A stretch of 64,000 nt of DNA, from positions 131,851,547-131,915,546 of the forward strand of contig CM054116.1 of assembly GCA_028673005.1 (NCBI GenBank). Direction: 5' to 3'. Below the pieces are notes generated by a model. It saw only the letters and a program-made list of their open reading frames with translations, did no database searches and was not told the origin of the DNA. Source of the DNA: Tanypteryx hageni. Its lineage: Eukaryota; Arthropoda; Insecta; Odonata; Petaluridae. A program made the position numbers and the translations under genes. Shown in pieces: positions 11,930-23,100 of the stretch. The stretch's first letter is position 1. Every line of letters begins with the position of its first letter.

Positions 11930-12650
11930 TGATGACTGGAGATACAAGTAGCATTCCCTTATCCAATAGATCTTCAACTGCTGGGTCTGTAAATGTGGTT
12001 GTATTGATGCATTGAGGCATTTTCATGCTCTGAATCTCCCAGCAGTACAGGAAACATTATTTGTGATCAATTAATTAAAGATACTGCTTGATGAGATAAA
12101 AGGATGAAAACATCATTTTAATGCGGGGTCACAGACTTTCAAAATTTATAAGCTTTTGATCCATTAATTTCAGTGAACAGTTTAGTTTACACAGGGTGCT
12201 ATCAAAAGACGAGATATTAATGGGATTTAACTTACCTGTAAAAGTGAATGCCATAGCTATTTACAAGCCCCATTATTCACAATGCTTTAAAGTAGAACAG
12301 TTTGAATGTGTAAAGCACCTTTATTTCCAGAGCAGATATGTGGTAATTGCAGAAAAATGATGCAATAAAACGATCAAGTAGTGGGTGGGAGTTTTCTCAA
12401 TTATATGAATGTAATGTATGCATGTGTATTTTTGGCTTATCAAGCTCTTGGATTTTTATAGCCATAGCTCCTTCCACACCAAACACAATCACAAGGAAGG
12501 AGGAAAACCCTGTGCCGGCATCAGCCAATCCTTAATGAAGAGCATCAATGGAGCCAATGGCCTAACCTCCCTTCCAAAGGATGGAACGCTGCATTTGTGC
12601 AGCCTCCTCAAACCACACAAAAAGGGAGCCGGGTGACCTTGGAAAAAGTC
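11930..12650. repeat. Dispersed repeat related to 33,360-33,980 and 55,240-55,830
   Basis: From the run CCCTTATCCAATAGATCTTC through GATGAGATAAAAGGATG, TTTCAGTGAACAG and a closing ATAGCTCCTTCCACACNNAACAC block, this tracks the two downstream copies in order, with more divergence than A shows against B. It contains an open frame beginning HSSFHTKHNHKEGGKP that parallels HSSFHTEHTHREGGNP in the other copies. It is either a transposon family or a remnant of an older duplicate of the locus. Confidence 0.65.
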
Positions 12651-12659
12651 CTACATTCC

Positions 12660-14800
12660 TAGAATTTGTGCACGCTGCCCTTTCAAGCAGCTGGTGAATA
12701 GCAGCCAGCTACCTAACCGCTACATCACCAGCACTCCCTATATATGAATGAAAGAAATGTTTATTGTGTGCAAAGTTCAATGTTGTTATTACATAGTATT
12801 TTACTCCCTAATGTGGTGGTGATTGGACAACACTTATCCAGTGGACAATGATAAAATGATAATCTCAAATAATGTATTCATAGAAATATTGTAAATATAT
12901 AGGAAAAAATCTTAATAAAATATTATATATTAAAATACTTTGTTTGACTTTTCGTTCAAATTATTCGCACCGGCACAGCTAGTACATACATAAATATATT
13001 ATGTGTGCTTGGCTTTGGGAGGCTTAGTGATCTCATCTTGAGATTTATAATTATTGCCATCTCTCATAGCATAATTGCAGCACCATTTTTATTTATTAAT
13101 TAATGATTAAGGGATTGTTTCTTGCCATGCATGCTTTGAAGGATTTTTCTTGCAACAATGCAAACCAGTAGTAGGAAATATGCCATTTTAATGAAATCCA
13201 ATTGTAGCCATTGTACTGATGTTTATTATGCTACTGTATTATAATGAAAATTATATTATAACTAGGGAGATGTCCGTTGATATTCAACGGGAAAGCATTT
13301 TGTGAAATAAAATATGGACATAAATATAGCTAGACTTTCTTTGGATGGCAAGTAAACAAACTTTCATTCTTTTAGGCATTCTTTGCTTCAAGTTTCGAAC
13401 ATCTCCGATGATTCTAAATACCTGATTTTAATATGTGAATGATTAACGTTCTACATTCATATGTATTTATTATCGTAAATGGTGCAATGAATGTTGTTTA
13501 CATTGGTTTCTATAAAAAGAATTTCTCTCTCGTACTAATTGTAAGAGCATTCAAAGCATGTTTTAGCCATATGGATTGCATGATTTCCCCAAAATATGTG
13601 AATTAAACTTATAACATGAGGAATTTCGAACTATAGGGGGGAAAAGATTAACAGAAAAGGAAACATCATAGTTTTTTCTTTTAAATGGGCTAGATGCGAA
13701 AATCGTAGGTTAATTCTTTCTAATTTAGATCTCAAAAAGAATAAAATCCTGCAAACCCAAAAGGTGGATTTTACAAGTTATCATATGGGAAATCGAATGG
13801 CCTGCCTTGGAGTCATCATCTTACAATATGTGAATCAATCATTCCTGCCAAAAAGTGAATCTTGTTCCATTATCGAGTTATTTGCATTTTTATAGCGTGA
13901 GACAGGGAGCCACAAAGGGACAGAAATAGCCTTTTATTATTGTTAGATGGTAAGATGCAAACATTATTTTTTCCTTCTATGACGTTTCTCAGGAAAATTC
14001 TTGGAAATAGTCATCTTTATGGCAAAATCTATTGCTTCTTGTAAAAAGGAGTACCGAAATTTATTCTTAATACACGAATATCAAATTTTACACAATTTTT
14101 CAATTTAAAAGCTGGTTCAAGAATCATATACTCAGATAGTCTCATTTTTTTAAATTTTATTTAAAAGAGTTAAGAAATTGTACCAAACAGTCAGCCTAAA
14201 TGTAATTGGCAAAGTTTGTACATAACTTATTAAACTATAATTACCGTATTTTCCCATCGATAACGCGCGCGTTACCTATACAAAAAAATTCCAAGAAGAA
14301 TCGAGAAAATAGAGTTTCGCGCAATATTATTTCAATGATCAATTTTATAGTAACGAAATTTCACTTACCTTTCCTAAGGCAAAAACCAAGGGAATTACAT
14401 AACAATAGGATTTCAAGGTCTAACAACGTAATTAGTAGGCAAGGCAATAACCCGTTAAAATGGCTATAATTCTCAAAATATGATAATTAAGCCGTTTCGA
14501 ATTGTAGGATAAAAAAGACGAATTGAAGAAGAAACTTTATTTTGTATTCTTTAAAACGATTCAAATCCTAAGATCTTTCGTCAATTCTTTTTAATTTTAT
14601 CCCAAAATGAATGAAAGACTGCACTTGGAAAAATCGAATTTTAGGTGTTATCTTCCTAGAAGTCAATCTCCCGATTTTTTTTTGGTCTACCCCTTACGAC
14701 TGACTAAGAGCATTTACGTATCAATTTTCATGATATTCTTGACATTTAAACTCATGGAAAGCGATTCTGAATCCATTTCTGATAGACCTTACATCTTCAC
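12660..14800. other. Unassigned stretch upstream of the triplication
   Basis: AT-rich DNA with no supported gene. Homology with units B and C begins only at about 14,803. Confidence 0.35.
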
Positions 14801-15322
14801 ACAATTACAGTTATGTTTTAACACAGAAAAAATTCCCCCTGCGGAAAACACCGCTGAAATACGCATGTCCATTAATTTAGTCCGCAAACCGCGGACATTC
14901 TGGTAGTATGCGGTAATGTTAGTTACGAATTTTTTAAATGTTTGTCTATCACTATTTTGGGAACAAAGGAGTAATCTCCGCTCTTCATAACATTTTTATA
15001 ATGATAACAGTTTATTGATTTTAGTAGGATTGTCGATGTAATTATTTAATTTTGAGGCATAATCTATTCCAGCCGATATTTTAAGCATGTAAACAATTTA
15101 AAAAATCGTTTCACTGTGTATATGAAAATAGTTTTTAACTTGAACGAGAATTTCTAAATTTACTAAAAGTTCCTTTAAAAATGAAACCAAAAGGAATTTA
15201 TGATTTTATAAATAAATTTAAAGTTATTTTGATTTATACAATATCAACAAAATAAACATTAAAGAAAGACTCTAGAGTATAAAATTCTAGATATCGTACA
15301 AGGAGACGCTACGGACTGTAAC

Positions 15323-15578
15323 TCACAGATTCGGTTCATCTTCTACCAGTGGAGAGTGTTGTTCAATATCTATAAGAATACCTTTTCGGAATCTCGAGCC
15401 AATGGCTTTAAGTTTAAGAGAAATAATTAATTAAAAAGTGCAAAAATATGGACCGATTTTCTGAAATGCTTGTAACTTCGCTATCTCTGGAGTCTCTATG
15501 CTAGAGATAACGCTTAACATAAGTCTCGCGTCCCGCGCTTTTGGCATTCGAGACTCCCGCTTGCCGAATTTTTTTATC
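15323..15578 (-). pseudogene. Reverse-strand exon-like frame, unit A (one stop)
   Basis: After an acceptor-like TTTTGCAG (reverse strand), one frame reads through KKFGKRESRMPKARDARLML and SVISSIETPEIAKLQAFQK, then continues KLKAIGSRFRKGILIDIEQH to a stop at 15,323. One in-frame TAA interrupts it after FFCTF-like sequence. Unit B has CAA at that codon and is open; unit C has TAA plus a frame-shifting deletion. The composition is protein-like, but I do not recognise the family. It is probably an exon of a dead or dying gene. Confidence 0.35.
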
Positions 15579-16069
15579 CTGCAAAATGTCCTCTTTCCTA
15601 CAGGTTTTTATATCCCAATCTTCAGAAAGTAATTGAACACTTCTAATTTCTTTACGCAGGGGAATTACTTTTAATTAATTAATAATTATCGCTTAATTAT
15701 ATATGGTAATTAAAATTAAGCATATTGTTTTAGTAAGCAATTAGCAGCATTGTCATTTTAAAACAATAAGAAATTGTCGGAGTAATTTCAACTTAAAAAG
15801 AATAATATTACCTTTATGAATCACTACGTCACTCATTAAGGAAACTCCTCCCGAAGTGGAGTGTGTTTAACAATATGGCAATAACACATCAAACAGTCAC
15901 TTGATTTAAACTCTCATACGAGACCGTTTCATTGTGTCAAACACTGGAAAAACCTTCGGTACTTGTCCAGTGAGAAAATTACGTTCCTTCCTTCATAATT
16001 CGCACATTATACAGAGGAACCGAAAAGCTGTCACACATTCGGTGGAAACCTTTTTCTACTTGGGCCGAG

Positions 16070-16225
16070 CTCCCAAGGATAGTTTTCGTTGCGAAAATTG
16101 AAGTCCCGGGTTTGATTACGGGGACTATCATTCCAATTTAATTTACATGGGAAATCTGAAACCCACCGAGCAGGGAAATTTTCTCTTGCACATTAAAATA
16201 TCTTAGAATTGTAATATCGGAGCGG
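16070..16225 (+). repeat. tRNA-derived-SINE-like element, unit A copy 1
   Basis: A GCCGAGCTCCCAAGGATAG block is followed by AGTCCCGGGTTTGATTACGG. The latter resembles a tRNA T-arm with a B-box (GGTTCGANTCC consensus) and, in B and C, a near-complete T-stem. The 3' part ends AAATATCTTAGAATTGTAA. The same family recurs in inverse orientation at 22,745-22,900. No convincing A-box was found, so the tRNA origin is inference. Confidence 0.5.
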
Positions 16226-16289
16226 GATTTGTACCGTTCTCTGAGAGAAGGAATGGAAATTCTAATTTTTATCATAGAACGCTGCTTAT

Positions 16290-16472
16290 CTATCGTATTT
16301 CTTCGAATTTCGCGTAAATACTGCCGTTTTTATCACTCATTACGAGAGTGTAGCCATATGAACAACTATTGATGGACTCGGATTCGGTATAGTCTAATAA
16401 ATACAGGTATTGTTTCTGTCGAACGAAAATACGCGTGTTCAATTTAATAACCCGTTCGAATGTATTTGTCAT
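16290..16472 (-). CDS. Conserved 60-residue reverse-strand ORF, unit A
   Basis: An ATG-started frame reading MTNTFERVIKLNTRIFVRQK, then QYLYLLDYTESESINS and a hydrophilic end, KFEEIR. It is intact in all three units. A differs from B and C at three residues (L/V, T/S, S/F), and all three underlying base changes are nonsynonymous. It lies divergently to the membrane protein gene, with about 700 bp between the start codons, and is preceded by TATAAAAT. No known domain is recognised. It could be a microprotein, one exon of a larger gene, or chance survival in young duplicates. Confidence 0.35.
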   Translation of the reverse strand: MTNTFERVIKLNTRIFVRQKQYLYLLDYTESESINSCSYGYTLVMSDKNGSIYAKFEEIR

Positions 16473-16579
16473 ATTTTATAACGCTCAATTATGAAATTTG
16501 AGAACACAAGGAGCAACATGTTTGCGGTGATTTTAAAGCTATTAGAGCAAATATAAGTAGGTATTAAATAAATGATTAA

Positions 16580-16715
16580 ATGGAAAGCTCGCATCGTTAG
16601 TTCTGTTTGGGTCGTCTTATTATTATGTTATGCAGAGGCATCCTTTTCCTTCCTGTTTGTTGTTGCCAACGAAAACAATCTTCGTGACAAATGAAGTAAA
16701 CAAGATCTAATTGTA
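16580..16715 (+). promoter_or_regulatory. Possible promoter and non-coding first exon of the membrane protein gene, unit A
   Basis: A segment ending ACAAGATCTAATT|GTAAGTAAT offers a strong donor site about 450 bp before the start codon, and TCCTTTAGCAG near 17,015 offers an acceptor. Together they would make an untranslated first exon spliced to the start-codon exon. The donor is conserved in B (near 42,952) and C. No clear TATA box or initiator was identified. Transcript evidence would be decisive. Confidence 0.3.
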
Positions 16716-17167
16716 AGTAATAAGTTTAATTTCTATATCGCGCATACTGAACATATTAATTGAAAGGAAATGGATTATTCAGGACGAAGAAGTGAACTAA
16801 AATACGTGTAGTTTCGTTACGTTTACCTACACTCAGCTTTTGTAAGTCAAAAGACATAAATAATTTACGACGAAGGAATGAGCGTGAGTGTAAAGATTAA
16901 CGTACTTCATCTCAAGTGAGGTATGTATGAGTTAAATAATAATTCAATTTTCGATTGTTCTATCGCAAATTCTGTATTTCTTTGGCATCGCTTCTGATAT
17001 GTCCTTTAGCAGTGCTTAGAATTTAAATTTATCTTGTTTTCTAAATTGATTATGTCAAACAATGGAGGCTTATTTCTTGTGTCGTCTCTGTTGGCCGTTA
17101 CCGTGGAAACCACACGATTCAGAACTAGTTCATTCTTGTTGAAATACTAAAGAAGACCGTACGGAAA

Positions 17168-20100
17168 ATGAGCGGGAGAGGTAATTAACTTGTTTTTCAC
17201 CAATATTATTGAAAATCTAGCATATTTCAGAACTCGAAACGTAGCCTAGCTCAGTTGATTGGTGGAATTTTAATTAAATGCATTGTTACTCCTCATTGCA
17301 ATTAACGATCGCTATTCTATCCCTAATTTCATCGGTACATTTTGATCCTCTCGTTATCATGCTAGCAAGGTGCTTTACTTGACGATTTGAAACTGGTTCC
17401 GATGGATTTTTAACTTACGTTCAAGTTTTTCCCTTCTCGATATCCAAATCAACTTGGATTTTTTCTTATTCGTTTCCTAGGATAATTTTGCTTATTTAAC
17501 CTTAGCTGTGTCCGTCCGTCTTTCGAAGCATTCGTCCTCGCTACAAAGACTAACTATTAATGCTTACACAACCAGTAAATTACTCATATAATCCTATCTC
17601 CTACAACATCTTTCTTAGCTTGAAACCATCAAAGTAGGTTTACGGGTTAATACAAACTATAGTTTTAAGAAATTCTTTTCCTTTTGACAATCTTTGAATA
17701 GTTCAAAATGTAAAAGAAAGAGCAAAGCCGTCGACATACGTTAAATCCGAAATTCTTTTCTCATTTGTGTCGGCAGATTCTTATGATGACTTTGCCAACA
17801 ATGTCGCCCTAGGGCTAACAATTTTTTTATCCTGCCTGCTCCTGGCGTGCTGGATATGGGGGCTCATTAGGCGGTACTGCGTCGGGCGGCGAAGAAGATG
17901 GTCTGTTGAAGACGGCGTGCCCGACGTGGTGCATGATACCGCCAATTTGCCTGTAAGTATAATACGCGTATACTTGCGATTACATTCTTCTCTTATCTTA
18001 TAAACCCTTCTAGTAGGTTATTTTATGCTGTTATTAACAAAAATGTTTCTGCTCTGATCCGCCTTCGGATCCCAAAGTATCATTTATGTATTTATTTATA
18101 TATATTGAGAAACTTCGTCAACTTCACTTCATATCTACATAATTACGTCAACTCATCTTGTTGTTTTCTTTTTCAGAATGAAGAGACTCCACGAGGAATT
18201 CTCAAAAGACCTCAGGACCAGCAGCACGTGAGTGTTAATCACGATGTTCTGATTTTTCTGCATATACGTATTTACTCTGATGCATGAGTGGTGATGGTGC
18301 CAGTCATAGATGAAAATCTTTTTTTCTTTCAAAGTATTTAATGTATTAAATTATAGCTCACATCCCAAAACTTGTTAAGATTGATAAGATTGTTAGCATG
18401 TCAGCTGATACTACCAATAGGTACTAACATTGGTAGGGATTGCAATCCCGGAGGGATATTCTAATCCCGGGGTTACGAGATTGTGATTTTTTCAATCCCG
18501 GGATCGAGGAAAAGTGGTGGGAAATGAAAAACATACGATATTTTTAAACAACAATTTTGTATCATACGCAGACATGAAATCATCATATGCAGTTATTGAA
18601 GTAATGTCAAGTTTACACAAAATTTAAGTAACGTCAATGAAAATAACTTTTTATCAGCAGGAAAAACTAAATTCAAACACGTATCTTTGGAGAAAATGTA
18701 AAGGAAATTTTAATAACTAAAGTAGCAATTGTTGCAGTATCTTAAATTAAACGGTACTATTAGATTAAGGTTCTCCTCACTTAAAAGCTATTCACAAATT
18801 TCTGAAATATGCCCTTAAAAAACAAAGTGCATCTAATGTCGGGTCACTCATTCTTGATCTGTATTTATTGCACAGCATTCCTGCTGATGAAAAAGCCCTT
18901 TCTGATTTTACACTAGTAGGATGAATAGCTAGCAACTGCTGGTAAAGAAACTGCAGCTTTTCTCATTTACGCCCACTTTCACGGAAATCCTTTAGCTCTG
19001 GTGCTATTGATAATGCTAGATCATTTGAATGATAGCATGAGGAATATTTCTGGTGAGTAACTAAACATTGGGCAATGACGGAATCGAGTTCTTTCTATAA
19101 CTTCTCTGAATATGATGCACCAGTCTCAAAACGTTCATATGCTGCCGTTCGCTTAGTGTGTAAGTCATCATTTATAAATCGGCTTCTTGATGCTAATGAA
19201 ACTTGGTCTTCTTTCTTGTGCAGTGGTTCACATGTTTTACTAATATTACAATAACATGTACTCAGGTTTTCTGTAACAAACATTTTTATGTTCGCTAGTG
19301 ATGGCACAGAAAATATATTATCACGAGCCTGTGACCCGTACTGAAGATACCTCAATACCCCTGATAACTTAGTTCGTCTCTTCATTATTTGATTTTTCAA
19401 GGCATTTTTTTTTCATAATATGTCCTAACTCTGTATTCACATCATTCAGTTCCTTCATCATGAATTCCAACGCTGTCTCACGCGTCAAAAGATTTGCATC
19501 TCTTCTGCAAAGAGCTTCCATAGTAATTTTCACTGGCTGCAGTGTTGCGAAAATAGAAGAAGCAAGTTAATGTTCACTCTCACTAAATGATATATCGGAA
19601 TTCATATCAATTCATAATGCAGGTTTTAAGCAATATAAAACGTTCGATCATTTCAGCTAAACTGTTCCAGCGAGTTCTTATATCCATAACAAGTGATTTT
19701 TCCTCACCCTATTGTTCGATTACATATTTCTGAAGGAATCTCTCGTTTTTTGAGAGTGATTTTCTGAAGAGAAGAACAGTTTTCCTTATTTTTTGAATCA
19801 ATAACTCAATGTTTGTTTCTGATAGTTTGCACGCACCTCCGCCTTCAAACGAATCATCTTCGTCTGTTTCATCACCCGAGGACAAGGATTCATCACTTGA
19901 TTCATATCCTTCCGATTCCGCTGATTCCATTTCTTCTTGATAATATTCATTCATCTTTAGGTTTGCCACACCCCAAAGGATATTTTTCCTTTTTTTTTCG
20001 TTGTTCTTATTTTCCAAGAATGATGACATATTATAAACTCAGATAAAAAGCAGTATTACTCAGTGAATTCTAACGACTTATATATTTTATTATACATCAA

Positions 20101-23100
20101 ATACAATTTAATTGTTAGTGCCACCTGATAGCAAAAATGTCAATCCCGAAATCCCGGGATTTGCGTCTACATAATCCCGAGATTTCGGGATAGAAATTTT
20201 GGACAGGATCCCGGGACTGCAATCCCTAAACATTGGAGGTGCAAAAAGTACAGGTTCTAAGAATCTTTTCTGGAAATTATCGGACAACTGTAGTAGAACA
20301 TTTGTGGGGATCGGTTGAACGGAACACTTTTACATTAAAACGGTATGTGGAAGTTGGTATTGTGAAAATATTCTGATTTGTTCATATCGACAGGGTACGA
20401 GTGGAGGCACTGAAATCATTTTGTGATTTTAACCACAAATTTTGTCGCATACGAGCACAAGATTTCTGAGACTGATGCCTACTCTTGAAAGAATAAATAC
20501 TAATAATGGTTCAACAGCTTATTTTTTATCAGTTGAAAATGCAGACGTTATTCTTCCGAAATTTGCCGAAGATCCTAAGTCAGAACTTTGGTTCTAGTTC
20601 TTACACAATGTTGGTTCCATTTCCAAAATGGAGGGGAATCCGCGTGTGAATTTTTGCGCATGTATAAGAATTTGTAAGAGAAAGAAATCTAAGTAATTTC
20701 CGCCCAAAGTGAAAGAATTGGAGAGGAAAAGTGCTAACGATGGTACAGCCTTCCCTCGTTTGACGAACTTAATTCGTTCTACGAAAACTGTTCGTCAGGC
20801 GAAAACTCGTAAAACAAAGATTATTTTCCCATTACATCCTATGTAAAAATTTTAATTGGTTCCGAAGGCCAAAATAAAAAACTATCCCACAGTTCACTTA
20901 TAAACAACACCGAATGTTGGCAAATTGAGGAAAAACATCATTAATGTATTTAAATGACATTCTTAGCCATATGATGTCTTACTCTACATATTAGCGGTAT
21001 TATGCAATGATATCTAAGCCTATGTTAGCCTAAGATAGGTTAAATTCTTCGACCGCTCGCCTTTCTCCAATCTTTGAATAATATGCATTTACTTCCTGGG
21101 CTACACATAAAGCCCTTCTCTCTTTTTTCACTTTACCACTTTCAATAACTGAAAGGCCGGCACGGCCATGATTCACAAAAATATATCTTGATTTAAAAGA
21201 TAAAAATGCACACCACTCAGCGAACCGTATTTCACAAAGAACGGCAACGCGCGTACTGAGACTGAGATGATAATTCTAATTCGGAACAGCGCATTTATTC
21301 GATATTTGAGAAAAAGGACGAACTCTTATAAGCGAAAATTTGTCGTTCGCAAATCGAATAAAAATAGGCATGAAATTGCTCAGTTCATGTAAGCAAGAAC
21401 TCGTAAAGAGCAGGCAAATGCTGGCATCGGGTTTCCCTCCTCCCTTCCCCGGCTATTCATTACACTACCCCTGAGATACCCACAGTGCGTAGGGCAGAGG
21501 CGAATCAGCTGGGCATTCAAATTCAAATCACCTGATGATGCTACTACGATCGTAGTGAAACCGGTCGTGTTTAAAATAAAATTTGTGGAAACTACAAAGT
21601 TATTTTTTCATTATTACATATTGGAAATTATGTGACTCAGCAATTGGGCAAAAGAAATATTTTATAGAACTGTAAAATAATTGTATTTTTCTGAGATTTT
21701 AATAAGTTTGTTACTTTTTGTTTCATTTAATTGTAAATTTTTTTTGAAAAACTTAAAAAACTTCGTTTCATGACTACGTATTGGTTTTAAGTCATCCTGA
21801 TGTTTTGCTCTTCAGGCTGTAGAGCAGGCGCATGACGCCTCCTCTCCTCACGTCAGAGGTAGTCAACCGCCGGAAAAACACGTGAGTGTTATTTATGAAA
21901 CACTGCTTCCATGTACCTAATACTATTATACATTTATATTACAAAGTCGTGTCCCTTTTCAATACCCTATGTATATGGTTAATCTATATATGCCTGTGTA
22001 ATAATAAAACAATAAAGACATAATTATATAGTCAACAACAAAACATTAGTTCTCCTATCACAAGATTGAAAATATAAATAAAAATTATCTGTTGAATTTC
22101 ATTTATGTTCTTTGTAATGCTTAGATGCTTCTACCAGTTTCCTTAGTAGACCATTTTTTCCCCAGGTGAGATTTCGCGACGAGGTGACCGAGTCGAATGG
22201 CAATGGACACTCTGAATTGGTAAATTTTCATTCAAGTATCTTATTGCGCCGCCCCAGCTCGCTACTAGCATCAATCACGTAATGACGTTTGGCGCACGTT
22301 CTGCCTGCTAACATTCTTGCAGCTTCACAGAGCTATATAACATTAGCAAAGAATTTCAATCAAGTTCAATAAATCAAAATTCATTCTTTACCTTTTTGCG
22401 AAAAAATCTTTTTTAAATTAATTTTTAATTATTTTATTACGATGGCGACCTGAGTCGCGCGGGGACATTTTAACAGCATGGGAAAATTTTGCCCGTTTAA
22501 AAAATAAAATAAAATATAATTTGCGAATAGGTTTAGTAAATGTTGGCCAGTAAATATGTAATACTTCTCATAACCAGCGACTTTAGCGAGGATCGTGGGC
22601 CAAAACGAGTAGAGTGGAGGGAGGGGTTGTCGCGTGCAGCCCGTGGAGCGGATTTAAACGGCTTGTGCTCCATCGGCGCCAGGGTCGGAGAATCTAGTAA
22701 AACTTAAAAAAACGTGTTAAAATTTGCACCGGCGCCGATATTACAATTCTAAGATATTTTGATAAGCTAGAGAAAACTGCCCTGAACCACGGTTTTCGGA
22801 TTTCCCATGTGAATCAAAAGGGAAGGATAATAGTTCTTGGAATCGAACCCGAGACGTTAAATATTCGAAACAAAAACTAACCTCGGGAGCTCGGCAGTAG
22901 CGGGAGACTTCCACAAAGTGTCATGAAAAGCGGTCGATTGGTGCAAAAGTTCATAGATAGGGGTTCGAGAGACGGTCCGGCGTCGGCGGCCGAGGAAGGA
23001 GAGACAAGGATGAAGAAGAAGACCTCTCGTTGGAGCCGGATGGGCCGGAGGAAAGCGAAAATTCGACAAGTGCGTGGAGTTATACACGTTGTACCGCGAC

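Noticed and set aside
16100..16140. tRNA gene suggested by the T-arm-like CCCGGGTTTGATTACGGGG
   Set aside because: No A-box, anticodon arm or acceptor stem fits around it; a SINE-like repeat explains it better.
17767..18003. Open frame starting at GTG (MSADSYDD...) and running into intron 2, as a stand-alone gene
   Set aside because: The first codons lie in the acceptor TGTGTCGGCAG and the last 17 lie past a GTAAGT donor. The real exon is 17,777-17,952, joined to the ATG exon at 17,168.
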